Origin: Streptomyces antimycoticus
Lineage (GTDB): Bacteria; Actinomycetota; Actinomycetes; Streptomycetales; Streptomycetaceae
NCBI RefSeq assembly: GCF_005405925.1
Contig: NZ_BJHV01000001.1
Span: 496,001-560,000 of the forward strand
Reading direction: 5' to 3'
Length of the DNA: 64,000 nucleotides
The position numbers and the translations under genes were made by a program. The notes under the pieces were generated by a model, which worked only from the letters and a program-made list of their open reading frames with translations, did no database searches and had not been told where the DNA came from. Shown here piece by piece: positions 45,464 to 54,895 of the stretch. Each line of letters starts with the position of its first letter. Within the stretch, counting starts at the first letter, position 1.

Positions 45464-46518
45464 CTGTGCATCACCCTCATTTCGGTCCCGGCCTCCGGCG
45501 AGGCCTCATCCGCCGACCGGGCTCCGAAACGCCATGACGGCGCGACAAAGCCCTCGGCAATACGTTCACTTACTGCGCTATACCGGAGTGGTGGGTCCAA
45601 CGAAATGGACCCCGGGCAGAAATTCGTTTCCCTGCGCATTTCGCGTCGTTCAGGGCCCGCATTTACGGTATCTGGGCATCTTCCGGAGCGGCAATGATGT
45701 TCAGGCAGCTAGTTTCAGCCTAAATCGATCATGCATTTCAATTTAGCCAATCACCCGCAGGCACCCTTGCCGCCACGCGAGGTCGCATGCTACTCCCGGC
45801 CGCCCCGCCGTAAGTACTGCCACCTTAGGGCCACTTGCTCCCGATTTACTTTCGGACATTCGTGCATGATTCAACCGCACAGTCGGCATGCCGTGCCGAT
45901 CCGACATGACCGGGGCCGGTCACACGGCCGACGTCGGTCGTATACCGTGGCCCGCCCGGTCCAGCCCGTCCGATACGTCCACCATTTCGACATTCGGCCA
46001 ATCAGCCGGCCCATGAGGCGGGGTCATGTTTACCGGCGACACCGCCGAACCACCACCGGAACGGCGCCTTTTCGGCGGCGGCCCGCAGGCCATGACCGTG
46101 GCGCCGCGATGACCTGATTCCGGCGGCGGAGACAAGCCGATGCCCGGCAGGCCGGGGGAACCGTCGTCGAGACCTGCGATTCGCCATGGCGTTCGGGCAG
46201 GTGAGGACGCCGACCACGGAACGGAGCGACCACACCCGCCTCGGTCACCGGATCCTCCTCGGCCACGGACGGGTACGCGGCGCGGCCTCCGGCCATCGAC
46301 GCGTACGCGGACGCGCGCATCCTGCCTACGACAGAGACAGAAGCCGCTGGGGCAGCGAAACAACGGTTTCGCTCGGCTGAATGACAGGTCGAGATAGTGG
46401 GTCCCGGCACGGCCCGAAACGTCGGCCACGAATTGTCACTTACCTCTATCAGAGGGCAACGGATCCGCGACGACGGGCAGCCGCACGCGCGACGTTCCGT
46501 AATAGGACCGGCCACCGC
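45464..46518. other. Long non-coding region upstream of the polyketide operon
   Basis: About 1050 bp with no credible gene on either strand. Between about 45540 and 45970 the base composition is visibly less GC-rich than the flanks. It must hold the promoter of the AT-ACP/PKS operon. On the minus strand TTGCCG and GATACC boxes 16 bp apart (around 45675-45705) are one candidate. No regulator gene, RNA gene or repeat array is evident. Confidence 0.6.
45592..45611. promoter_or_regulatory. Inverted repeat upstream of the polyketide operon
   Basis: GGGTCC and GGACCC flank an 8-base AT-rich spacer (AACGAAAT), 129 bp upstream of the AT-ACP start. It is the clearest symmetric element in the promoter region and could be an operator for a pathway regulator located elsewhere. 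Confidence 0.4.
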
Positions 46519-47965
46519 TCAGCGGGATGCGCGAGCCTCCCAATCAGGCGTCTCGCCCTTGGGCTTGGGCGGTACGCAGAACCATGCGAGACCCGCGGCG
46601 GCCAGGTAGGCGAGCGCACCGATGGCCATGCCGGTGCGCAGCCCCTCGCCGTAGTCGGCAGCCGTGGCCAGCAGGGTGCCACCGAGTGCCACACCGATGG
46701 CGCTTCCGAGTTGGCGGGTGGTGTTGAACAGGGCGGAGGCGGTCCCCGAGCACGCCGCGGGCGCGGCGCCCATGACGGTGGAGGTGGAACCGGTGAGCGC
46801 GAAGAGGTACCGAATCCCGCAACCATCATCGGGGCCACCAGCAGCGGGTAGGCGGGCTCAACTCCCGCCGCGACCCAGCCGGCCGGCCCCAGGCCCGCCA
46901 GAAGCATGCCGGTGAACACCAGCGGACGGTCGCCGGTCGTACGGGCCGGCCGCCCGGACAGTACGGAGGCGAACATGGTCATCGCCACCGCGGGGAACAG
47001 CGCCAGGCCGGTGACGAGGGCGCTGTAGCCGCGCTGGTGCTGGAAGTCCAGGCTGGCGGTGAACACCATGCCGTAGAAGCCGAAATTGAACAGCAGGCCG
47101 ATGACGGCTCCGCCGCCCAGCGCACGCGAGCGCAACAGGCTCGGCGGAACGGCGGGCGAGTGGGCCAGCCGCTCGCGCACCAGGAACGCCATCGCGGCCA
47201 GGACGGACAGACCCACCCCGGCGAGGACGGCCGGATCGGACCACCCACGCCGGCCGGCCTCGTTGAGCGCGGCGGTCAGCGAGGCCACCGCCGCCACCAC
47301 CGCGCACTGCGCCGGCCAGTCCACGGCCCGGCCGGTGAGCCGGTCGGAGGGTGCCACATGGCGCAGCGTCAGCACCGGGCAGGCGACGCCGACGGGCAGG
47401 TTGATGAGGAACACCCACCGCCAGCCCACGGTGGAGACCAGCAGCCCGCCCAGCAGCGGCCCCGCCGAGGCCGCGATGCCCGCGATGGAGCCCCAGACCC
47501 CGAATGCCCGCGAGCGGGCGGCCGCAGCCGGATACGCCTGCCGGAGAAGGGCCAGCGAGCCGGGCACGATCAACGCCGCACCGAGGCCCTCCACCACTCG
47601 GGCAGCGACCAGGACAGGAGCGCTCGGCGCGAAGGCGCACGCGGCCGAGGACACGGTGAACACCGCCACGCCGGTACAGAAGACCGGCGGTTTCCCAGCC
47701 TGTCCCCCAGCGCACCGCCGCTCAACAGGAACCCGGCGAAGACCAGGGTGTACCCGTCGGTGATCCACTGGATGCCGGTGAGCGAAGCCGACAGCTCCCG
47801 GCCGACCACCGGCACGGCCACGTTGATGACCGTCACGTCCAGGATCACCATGAAGTACCCGGCACACACGGCCAGCAGCGGGACCCAGGACCGCATGCCG
47901 GACACCGGGCCGGACTCAGGGGAGGAGGCGGGCTCGCCGCCACCGGCCGACTCCGCGAACGCCAC
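46519..47965 (-). pseudogene. MFS drug-efflux transporter (EmrB/QacA type), two frameshifts
   Basis: A 14-helix-type exporter readable in three frames. GTG 47965 leads through SWVPLLAVCAGYFMVILDV and GYTLVFAGFLLSGGALGDRL. After a lost base near 47685 comes VFCTGVAVFTVSSAACAFAP to LAPMMVAGFGTS adjusted (about 46830). After a second lost base near 46804 comes GAAPAACSGTASALFNTTRQ to the stop at 46519. Motif C-like TRQLGSAIGVALGG and the antiporter signatures are preserved. Each break is cured by one base, so the gene may be intact in the organism. It is the nearest transporter to the polyketide operon and could export its product. Confidence 0.82.
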
Positions 47966-48077
47966 GCTCCCGACTCCGTCCCGCCCACGAAGGCTCTACG
48001 GCAAAAGGCACAATAAGGGATGGGTGGGGTGTGCAGAGAAGATCAGCGGCCCGGATCACGGGGTGGATACTGGACAC

Positions 48078-48872
48078 GTGGCCCACCCTCACGAAAATCC
48101 GCAGTCCCTCCCCACCGAGCTGCGTCCCTACCTGGAGGAACTCGTCCGGCGCACCCGCACGGTGTGCGGGCCTCATCTGGTGAGTGTCTTCGCGGTCGGT
48201 TCCCTGGCGCTGCGGGACTATCGGCACGGGCGCAGCGACGCCGATGTGACGGTCGTCGTGGAGCCGTCACCGCCCGGACCGGCCCTGCACGACCTGGCCG
48301 GGGCCCTCTCCCACCCCCACCTGCCCTGCCCGGCGGCGGGCCTGGAACTGGTGGTCTACGGAACGGATTTCCTCAGCCGCCCCTCCGCTGCGGCCGGGTA
48401 CCTACTGGACCTCAACACCGGCCCGCTGCTGCCGAACCGCGCCGACTTCGACGCGGCACGGTCCCCGGCGTTCTGGTATGCCATCGACCGCTCCGTCGCC
48501 CATCAGACCGGGCTCTCGCTGTTCGGCCGCCCCGCACGGGAGGTGATCGCCGCGCCGGAGCGCCCGCACCTGCTCGCCGCGATCCGCGCTTCCGTCCGTG
48601 AGCACAGCGACGGCGAAGGTCACCTCGCGGACAACCGTGTGCTCAACGGCTGCCGCTCGGTGGTGTTCTGCCGTACGGGTCGCTGGATGGCCAAGCGCGG
48701 GGCCGCGCGGGAAGTCGCCCAGGAGGACTTCCGGCCGCTCGTCGAGGCCGCGGTGCGCAGCTTCGAGCGCCCCCGCTCATCCGCGATCCCCCTGCCCGCC
48801 GCCGAGGTGCGCACCTTCCTGACCTGGGTACACGAACGCGTCGATCAAACCGCCCGGGAGAGCGGGGCCTGA
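48078..48872 (+). CDS. Nucleotidyltransferase (aminoglycoside adenylyltransferase-like)
   Basis: 264 residues from GTG 48078, which probably starts a leaderless message (GGATAC lies 13 bases upstream and there is no ribosome site). The polymerase-beta-type core has VSVFAVGSLALRDYRHGRSD and ADVTVVVEP: G-S followed by D-x-D metal ligands. The C-terminal helical domain (NRVLNGCRSVVFCRTGRWMA, KRGAAREVA) matches the DUF4111-like half of ANT(3'')/AadA enzymes. It may adenylylate an aminoglycoside or another hydroxylated molecule. Residue-level evidence for resistance is lacking, so the resistance role is only a possibility. Confidence 0.8.
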   Translation: MAHPHENPQSLPTELRPYLEELVRRTRTVCGPHLVSVFAVGSLALRDYRHGRSDADVTVVVEPSPPGPALHDLAGALSHPHLPCPAAGLELVVYGTDFLSRPSAAAGYLLDLNTGPLLPNRADFDAARSPAFWYAIDRSVAHQTGLSLFGRPAREVIAAPERPHLLAAIRASVREHSDGEGHLADNRVLNGCRSVVFCRTGRWMAKRGAAREVAQEDFRPLVEAAVRSFERPRSSAIPLPAAEVRTFLTWVHERVDQTARESGA

Positions 48873-48911
48873 GCGGGACCTCCAGCGTGAGGGGGCAGGG
48901 CGGATACCCCT

Positions 48912-49595
48912 CTACAGCTCCAGAAACGTCGAAACCGCCTCCGTGAACGCCTTCGGGTCCGCGCTGTGGATCAGGTGCCCGACCGGGATGGTGACCATGC
49001 GTCCGCCGGGGATGCGGTGGGCCAGCTCGGCGACGCCGTCCTGGGGCACATGACTACCTGGGCCACCGGCCACCACCAGAGTGTCGGCGGTGATCCTGGC
49101 AAGCCGCTCCCACCCCACCGGGTCCGGTGTGTCGATCTGCTTCCTGATGGCCCGCACCATCTCCCAGTCGAAGGTCAGCTCGCCCTCCGGCTTGGCCGGG
49201 GTGGTCGGCCGCCGGGGACGCGGAACCCCGACATCCTCCAGGACGAGCCGCGCCACCCGCTGCGGATGGTCCGACGCGATCAGGTAGGCCACGATCCCAC
49301 CCATCGAGTGGCCTACCAGCTCCACCTGGCCAAGTGCCAGCTCGTCCAGCACGGCGAGTACGTCGGCCCGCATGAGTTCGAGGGAGTAATCCCTCGGCCA
49401 GTCACTTTGGCCGTGGCCACGAAGGTCGAGGGCGTAGACCCGCCGGCTCCGGGCGAGGACGGGCGCCACCACATCCCAGTCGGTGGCGTCCTCCCCCAGA
49501 GCGTGCAACAGCACCAGCGGCGGAGCATCCGGCGGGCCCGACACCTGATACGCCAGCCGGATCCCTCCCAGCTCCACCGAACAATGATCAGCCAT
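48912..49595 (-). CDS. Alpha/beta-hydrolase
   Basis: 227 residues with the alpha/beta-hydrolase fold. The oxyanion loop is LVLLHALGEDATDWD. The strand-4 motif YALDLRGHGQSDWPRDY is typical of lactonase/haloperoxidase-like members. The nucleophile elbow is VELVGHSMGGIVAYL (S about 96), and the C-terminal histidine lies in VTIPVGHLIHSADP. The protein is short because the cap domain is small. Physiological substrate unknown. A GTG/ATG start choice is not critical here: ATG 49595 is preceded by a weak purine stretch. It lies 83 bp downstream of the alcohol dehydrogenase and may be read through from it. Confidence 0.85.
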   Translation of the reverse strand: MADHCSVELGGIRLAYQVSGPPDAPPLVLLHALGEDATDWDVVAPVLARSRRVYALDLRGHGQSDWPRDYSLELMRADVLAVLDELALGQVELVGHSMGGIVAYLIASDHPQRVARLVLEDVGVPRPRRPTTPAKPEGELTFDWEMVRAIRKQIDTPDPVGWERLARITADTLVVAGGPGSHVPQDGVAELAHRIPGGRMVTIPVGHLIHSADPKAFTEAVSTFLEL

Positions 49596-49638
49596 ACCCG
49601 GAGGCTAGGCGAAAGCCCCCCACCGGCAGAACGGCCTT

Positions 49639-49678
49639 CGCCGACAGCAGACCCGGCTCGCCGACAGCAGACCCGGCT
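49639..49678. repeat. Perfect 20-bp tandem duplication at the dehydrogenase stop
   Basis: CGCCGACAGCAGACCCGGCT occurs twice in direct succession (49639-49658 and 49659-49678). The second copy touches the stop codon of the alcohol dehydrogenase. Perfect identity suggests a recent slippage or duplication event. Confidence 0.85.
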
Positions 49679-50787
49679 CAAGGCCGCAGCAGAATCCGGA
49701 TCGGGTTGCCCTCCCGGTCGCGCAGCCGGCGGATGGCCTCGTTCACTTCCTCCAGTGGCAGGATCGCGCTGACCGACCCGGAGATGTCCAGACGGCCGCG
49801 GGCGGTCAGCTCGACCAGGTCCTCCAGATGCTCCATGCGATACCCGGTGTGTCCGATCACGGTGTGACGGTTGCGCACGAAGTGGAGTTCCGGGCCCATG
49901 GACAGCGGGTCGGGAGAGATGCCGACGAGCACCAGGCGGCCCCGATGGCCGAGGGCGCGCTCTGCCTGGGTGAAGGAGGGCGTGCGCCCGACGCAGTCGA
50001 AGGCGACGTCCAGGCCCTTGCCCGCCGTGATCTCCTTCAGCCTGGCCCGGGTGTCATCGTCCGTCGGGTCGAGCGCGAAGTCGGCGCCCAGGGCGAGGGC
50101 GCGCTCGCGCGCGGCGGGCAGGGGGTCGAGGGCGACGATCGGGGAGGCGCCGCAGATGCGGGTCAACTGCACGAGGTGGGTACCGAGGCCCCCCAGTCCC
50201 CAGATGCCCACGGATTCGGCGGACCGCAACTGGGCGGTGTCGATCGCGCCGTACGGGGTGGACACGGCGTCGGCGAGCACGGCGGCGTGTTCCAGGGGTA
50301 CGGAGTCGGGCACGGCGATGAGCGTGGTGGCGTCGGTCAGTACGTACTCGGCCCAGGCCCCGTCGTAGTGGAAGGCCATGACCTGGAGGTCCTCACAGGT
50401 GTTCGTGCCACCGCCGAACCGGCAGGCGGGACACGTGCCGCAGGCCTTCCCCGCGCCCAGGACCACCCGGTCGCCCGCGTTCCAGTGCCCGGCGCCGGCG
50501 CCGACCGCCGCCACCACGCCCGACGCCTCGTGCCCCGGGGTGACCACCGGCAGCCGGGGTGCGATATGGCCGTCGAGCTGGCTCAGGTCCGACTGGCAGA
50601 TGCCGCACGCGGCCACCTTGACCACGACCTCGCCCGCTCCCGGCCGGGGCACGGGCACATCCTCGACCGTGAGCGTGCCCGCTGCCGCATCGAACCGCGC
50701 CGCGCGCATCGTGGCCGGGAGGACGTCCGCCACCGCGTCCACCGTTGAGTGCGCGTCGGAGCGTATCGGTCCTGCGTCCAAGGTCAT
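49678..50787 (-). CDS. Zinc-dependent alcohol dehydrogenase (MDR)
   Basis: 369 residues from ATG 50787 with AAAGGAA upstream. Catalytic zinc ligands are in AACGICQSDLSQLDG (C) and TPGHEASGVVAAVG (H-E). The structural zinc loop ACGTCPACRFGGGTNTC has the four cysteines. The NAD(P) site is VGIWGLGGLGTHLVQLTR. The family oxidises alcohols or reduces aldehydes. A non-conserved 25-residue N-terminal extension precedes MRAARFD; a start near that methionine is possible. It follows the TetR and P450 genes on the same strand and is probably in one transcript with them. Confidence 0.9.
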   Translation of the reverse strand: MTLDAGPIRSDAHSTVDAVADVLPATMRAARFDAAAGTLTVEDVPVPRPGAGEVVVKVAACGICQSDLSQLDGHIAPRLPVVTPGHEASGVVAAVGAGAGHWNAGDRVVLGAGKACGTCPACRFGGGTNTCEDLQVMAFHYDGAWAEYVLTDATTLIAVPDSVPLEHAAVLADAVSTPYGAIDTAQLRSAESVGIWGLGGLGTHLVQLTRICGASPIVALDPLPAARERALALGADFALDPTDDDTRARLKEITAGKGLDVAFDCVGRTPSFTQAERALGHRGRLVLVGISPDPLSMGPELHFVRNRHTVIGHTGYRMEHLEDLVELTARGRLDISGSVSAILPLEEVNEAIRRLRDREGNPIRILLRP

Positions 50788-50919
50788 CGGTGGTTCCTTT
50801 CAGGTGCTTCGCCGGATGGAGCGGCCGGTCACCGCGCCGGTACGGGGACGGCGAGTGATCATGATGCCGCACGCAGTCTGCCGCATGCGGCGCATCCGAT
50901 GGCAGGCCCTGAGGCCCCG

Positions 50920-51567
50920 TCACCGATGTGCGTCGCGCAGCAGAGTGTCGACGGTGCGGTCGACGAAGGTGGTGAGTTCCTGTGCGTTGTGGCGCCCGAA
51001 GGTGGAGGTCCACAGGGCGAAGCGGCCGAAGAGGGCGGACCACAGGAGGATCGCGGTCTGCTCGGCACCGTCGGGCCAGCGCAGCCCTTCCTCTTCACAT
51101 GCGTGGATGGCGTCCAGCCACTGCTGCCAGAGCAGGCGGGCCGGGTGGGTCTGGCCGGGCTCGCCGAAGGTGGACGCGTTATGACCGAACATCAGGCGGA
51201 TGACACCGCGCTCGGTGCGGGCGAAGGTGCAGAAGGCGTTCGCCTGGGCGCGGAGGCGTTCACCGGCGTCGGCACCGTGGTCGGCCGCCTGGGCATCGGC
51301 TTCACGCATGGCCGCCACGACACGTTGGTAGCCGTCCTCGGCGACGGCGCGCGCGAGCTGGTCCTTGTCGGCGAAGTGCAGATACATGCTCTGGGCGGCG
51401 ATGCCGACTTCGCGGGCGACCTCCCGGAGGGAGACCGGCAGCGGGTTTTCCGTGAGTTTCCGGTCAAGGAGCCGTGCCACGGCAGCCAGAATCTCCGCGC
51501 GGAGCCGGTCCCCCTGGCCGCGGGGATTGCGCCTGCGTGTGGTGTCGGTGGCGGTGTCCTCGTTCAT
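50920..51567 (-). CDS. TetR/AcrR-family regulator in the P450/dehydrogenase unit
   Basis: About 215 residues from ATG 51567 (GAGGTGC upstream). The helix-turn-helix is VSLREVAREVGIAAQSMYLHFADKDQL, given here across its turn in shortened form as REVGIAAQSMYLHF. The C-terminal domain contains TFARTERGVIRLMFGHNAST, the TetR_C type common in actinomycetes. It is placed between a P450 (upstream) and an alcohol dehydrogenase (downstream), all on the minus strand with gaps of 59 and 132 bp, so it is likely the autoregulated controller of this oxidative unit. I see no clear palindrome in the gap. Confidence 0.88.
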   Translation of the reverse strand: MNEDTATDTTRRRNPRGQGDRLRAEILAAVARLLDRKLTENPLPVSLREVAREVGIAAQSMYLHFADKDQLARAVAEDGYQRVVAAMREADAQAADHGADAGERLRAQANAFCTFARTERGVIRLMFGHNASTFGEPGQTHPARLLWQQWLDAIHACEEEGLRWPDGAEQTAILLWSALFGRFALWTSTFGRHNAQELTTFVDRTVDTLLRDAHR

Positions 51568-51626
51568 GCACCTCATTCTGCGATACCTCGTTGGCCAGTC
51601 CTTCTGCCGTCAGGGGTCCGCCCGGC

Positions 51627-52862
51627 TCACCAGGTGACCGGAAGGGAGTTGAGACCGTAGACGATGCGATTCTTCTTGAACGGCAGCTCGTCCTGGGCGA
51701 TGGCGAGCCGCAGCCCGGGGATGCGTTCGAAGAGCCGCGGCCAGGCGACCTGCATCTCCACCCGCGCCAGGTTCTGGCCCAGGCACTGGTGGGAGCCGAA
51801 TCCGAACGCCACGTGGCGACGGGCGTTGCGCGCGATGTCGAGCGTGTCCGCGGGACACTCGCCCTCGTTGGCACCGAAGGCGCGGGGGTCCCGGTTTCCG
51901 GCGATCAGCGAGACGATGACTCCCTCGCCCCTGCGGACAAGCTGCCCGCCCACCTCGACGTCTTCAAGGGCCACACGCCGCGGATCGGTGGAGACGATGC
52001 TCCAGTAGCGCAGCATCTCCTCCGCGGCGCTCGGGGCCAACTCGGGGTGGGCCCGCAGCCGGTCGCGCTGGTCAGGGTTGACCAGGAGCGCCACCGTACC
52101 CAGGCTCAGCATGTTGGCGGTGGTCTCGTGCCCGGCGCCGACCAGGATCCCGACCAGAACGGGCAGCATCTCGGCCGCGAACCCGTCCGGGCCGGTGTGG
52201 TGGGCCAGCAGCCGGCTGATCATGTCATCCGAGGGCTCACGGCGTTTGCGCTCGACAAGGGCCTCGTAGTACTCGAACGCCTCCCGCTGTGTACGGGCGC
52301 GCTCCTCGTGGCTGACGTCCAGGTCCGTCCCGGCGTTGGCGTGCCGCTCGAAGAGGTCGTGGTCCTCGTAAGGGACGCCGAGGATGAGGCAGATGGCCCG
52401 GGAGGGCAGGGGAAGCGCGAAGTCCCGGATGAAGTCGGCCGGGCCGCCCTTGGCGAGCATGGCGTCGATCAACTCGTCCGTGATCCCCAGCAGGTTCTCG
52501 CGCATCGCCTGCGTGCGCTTGACGCTGAACTCCTTGGTGAGCATCTGCCGGAGCCGGGCGTGCTCGGGGTCGTCCAGCCGCAGGAACAGACCGCCCTCGT
52601 GTTCGGGCTGGTTGGAGTGGACCAGCGGGAAGTCGGGGTTGCGCACATCGGCGCTGAAGGACGGGCTGGAGAGAACGGCCCGGATGTCCGCGTGCCGGGT
52701 GGCCAGCCAATGCGTGGAGCCGTCCCAGATGGTGACCTTGTGAAGACCGCCGGCTTCCCGGAACGCGGTGTGCTGTGGAGGTGCGCTGAACGGACACGTG
52801 CGCGGGGCGGGGAAGAACGGTGCGTCCTCGGTGGACGCGGCCTCGGATGCGGTGGTCGTCAT
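51627..52862 (-). CDS. Cytochrome P450 (CYP105/107-like soluble type)
   Basis: 411 residues from ATG 52862, directly behind GGAAGGCGAG. Recognisable parts are LRLDDPEHARLRQMLTKEFS (C-helix), the I-helix VGILVGAGHETTANMLSLG, the ExxR in AAEEMLRYWSIV, and the haem loop HVAFGFGSHQCLGQNLARVE with the ligand cysteine. The active-site acid-alcohol pair (E-T) is present. The electron donor is not encoded nearby. As the first gene of a P450/TetR/dehydrogenase set it may hydroxylate a substrate whose alcohol the dehydrogenase then oxidises; this is inference from order only. Confidence 0.92.
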   Translation of the reverse strand: MTTTASEAASTEDAPFFPAPRTCPFSAPPQHTAFREAGGLHKVTIWDGSTHWLATRHADIRAVLSSPSFSADVRNPDFPLVHSNQPEHEGGLFLRLDDPEHARLRQMLTKEFSVKRTQAMRENLLGITDELIDAMLAKGGPADFIRDFALPLPSRAICLILGVPYEDHDLFERHANAGTDLDVSHEERARTQREAFEYYEALVERKRREPSDDMISRLLAHHTGPDGFAAEMLPVLVGILVGAGHETTANMLSLGTVALLVNPDQRDRLRAHPELAPSAAEEMLRYWSIVSTDPRRVALEDVEVGGQLVRRGEGVIVSLIAGNRDPRAFGANEGECPADTLDIARNARRHVAFGFGSHQCLGQNLARVEMQVAWPRLFERIPGLRLAIAQDELPFKKNRIVYGLNSLPVTW

Positions 52863-53114
52863 CTCGCCTTCCTTGCTGAGGAGTTGATGTCAACCTGACA
52901 TGCGTCACCTTACGAGTGTCTGGCTAAGCGAGGCAAGGACTGCCCGGCCGTCAGGACATGGCCACGCCGAGATGCCGACCGCGTGTGCGCCCCCTGTGGG
53001 CCAGTCGACGCGGCCACCGCGCCAGCTCAACGGCGGGATCAGCCTCCACGTGGCATTCACACGCATGTACCATCCAGCACCAACGTGGTGTGCGCCCAGA
53101 TGAGGGAGCTTGTA

Positions 53115-53729
53115 GTGGACACTCCTGCCGATAACACCAGCCTGAAATCCCAGTACGCGGCTCAAGTTGCCGCCGATCTGGAACGCAACTCCGCCGAGCA
53201 CGAGCGTCTCAGCGCCGAAATCGCCTCACTGCAACAGCAGTTGGCGGTGCTGGAAGACAACCGGGCGCTCCTGCTCAGCATGCGAGAGACCCTCGGTGAC
53301 GACGCCGTTGGTGGCGCACCGGAGAACGGCGGCGTCAGCGACTCCGGCGATGGTTCGTCCGCGACACGGGAGCCCGCGGCGCTGCCTGCCACGCGCAAGC
53401 CCAGGAAGAAGGCCGACGCGACCGGCGGAAAGCGGAAGGGTACGGAGTCACCCGGCAGCCGCCCGAACCGCAAGCCGGTGCGCGAAGCGGGCGCGCCCAC
53501 GCTCCGGGAGCTCGTACGTGATGACCTCACCCAGCACGGCGAGCCCCGCTCCGCGGCCGAGATCACCGCCACTCTCACCCAGGCTCTTCCGGGACGCGAC
53601 ATCAAGCCCACGGTGGTGCGCAGCACCCTCGAATCACTCGTCGCCAAGGGCGAAGCACACCGCACCAAGCAGCAGAAGTCCGTCTTCTATTCGACCGCCA
53701 CCCCGGACGCGGACACCGTTCCGCACTGA
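53115..53729 (+). CDS. Hypothetical coiled-coil/winged-helix protein
   Basis: 204 residues from GTG 53115, preceded by GGGAG at the right distance; ATG 53100 is possible. Residues 5-60 form a coiled coil (EHERLSAEIASLQQQLAVLE). Then comes a basic, disordered Lys/Arg/Pro stretch (about 85-135). The C-terminal 65 residues look like a winged helix (LRELVRDDLTQHGEPRSAAE, TVVRSTLESLVAKGEAHRTK). The combination suggests a DNA-binding, possibly nucleoid-related protein. No named family is recognised. It is divergent from the P450. Confidence 0.7.
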   Translation: MDTPADNTSLKSQYAAQVAADLERNSAEHERLSAEIASLQQQLAVLEDNRALLLSMRETLGDDAVGGAPENGGVSDSGDGSSATREPAALPATRKPRKKADATGGKRKGTESPGSRPNRKPVREAGAPTLRELVRDDLTQHGEPRSAAEITATLTQALPGRDIKPTVVRSTLESLVAKGEAHRTKQQKSVFYSTATPDADTVPH

Positions 53730-53747
53730 CGCGCGGGTGTGCCACAT

Positions 53748-54656
53748 TCAGCGCGGATGACGGGCGTGGCGGCGCTCCCGGAGCAGCACCCGGGCGGTGG
53801 CCGGCAGCGGAGGGCGGGCGGGGGCGCGGAGGACGCCGGGGCCCTTGGCGGCGGCCGCCGTGGCCGTGAGCTGCTCGATCTCGATCATGGCGCGGAACAG
53901 CGGGCGGCCCTCGGGCGGCGCGAGGCCGACCAGGCTCCGGCTGGTGGACAGGGACTGGCGGGCCCGGCCGAGCACGTGGGCCAGCAGGCTCCGGGTTCCG
54001 GTGGTGTCCCGGGCGTCCTCCAGGTCGACGCGGCTGACACCATGCGCGCCGAGGGTCTCCCGCACCAGGTTCAGGCGCCCGTCGGCGAGGTCTTCGGACA
54101 GGTCGTTGACGAAGTCCAGGCGCTGACTGCCGTCGATGTACACGCGGCATGCCTCGCGGTAGCCCACCGGGGTGTCCTCCCCGGCGATCAGGCCCGCGAT
54201 CAGCATGAACGCCGGTAGCGCATACGTGTCGACGTAACGCTGGTAGTCCGCCTCGGTGGCGAATCCGGTGAACTCCAGCTCCAGTGGGGCCGCGTCGAGG
54301 AAGTCCTCGACCCGCTCGCGCAGCCCGGGGTGCGCGGAGACGGTGTGCAGCAGCGGTCGTACGGCAGCATGCTCGCTTTCGCCACCGGCCAGGCCGTCAC
54401 GCACCTGTTTCGCCCACTCCGCGAAGGCCCCGGCGCGCTCCTCGGCGGGGCCGCTGTCGAGGAGGGTGTCGGTGCGATGCATGAAGGCGGTCGCCGCGAT
54501 CAGATGGGGCAGCAACGGCGGGGGCAGCAGCAGGCGCGCGGCGAGGTAGGAGCTGCGCCGATAGGCCGCCACCAGTTTCCGCTGGTGCGTATAGTCCTCC
54601 CGCAGCCGGGGAACGCTGATCCCCGCGGCATCCAGCGCCGTGCCCCACAGGCCCAT
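53748..54656 (-). CDS. Squalene/phytoene synthase family protein
   Basis: 302 residues from ATG 54656, behind GGGAGGG. The fold is that of trans-isoprenoid head-to-head synthases. The two acidic motifs are HRTDTLLD (helix C, a DTxxD-like variant) and DFVNDLSED (helix H). Between them lie YVDTYALPAFMLIAGLIAGE and CRVYIDGSQRLDFVNDLSED. The enzyme could join two prenyl diphosphates to presqualene, phytoene or a related product. No other isoprenoid gene is adjacent, and the C-terminal 50 residues are Arg/Pro-rich. The first motif has an unusual spacing, so activity is not certain. Confidence 0.82.
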   Translation of the reverse strand: MGLWGTALDAAGISVPRLREDYTHQRKLVAAYRRSSYLAARLLLPPPLLPHLIAATAFMHRTDTLLDSGPAEERAGAFAEWAKQVRDGLAGGESEHAAVRPLLHTVSAHPGLRERVEDFLDAAPLELEFTGFATEADYQRYVDTYALPAFMLIAGLIAGEDTPVGYREACRVYIDGSQRLDFVNDLSEDLADGRLNLVRETLGAHGVSRVDLEDARDTTGTRSLLAHVLGRARQSLSTSRSLVGLAPPEGRPLFRAMIEIEQLTATAAAAKGPGVLRAPARPPLPATARVLLRERRHARHPR

Positions 54657-54895
54657 GCCCGACCCTCCCGATGTCTTCATGTGTCCTGGCGGCCGTCCCC
54701 GGACTCCGGCGGGCCCCGGCCCCGGCCACAGAACACTCCCCCGTACGGCCAACCGGTGGCAATCCGCACCGGCGTGTGAAAGCGCCGTACCTGCGTGCCG
54801 CCGTCCTCGGTAGAGGCTACCGTCGCCATCCCGCGCCACCTGGCAGACACGGGGCACGCCTCGGTCTCCCCTGCCACGCCGCTGCGATGCACGCC

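Noticed and set aside
45731..46117. Arg/His-rich 128-residue frame in the gap before the polyketide operon
   Set aside because: Composition is that of non-coding DNA, with no ribosome site and no recognisable domain.
47037..48077. Extended N-terminus for the nucleotidyltransferase
   Set aside because: The added 340 residues are antisense to the MFS transporter and lack any fold signal; GTG 48078 is a better start.
54677..54892. Possible 50-70-residue gene between the squalene/phytoene synthase and the FecCD remnant
   Set aside because: No ribosome site and no known pattern; codon use is not convincing.
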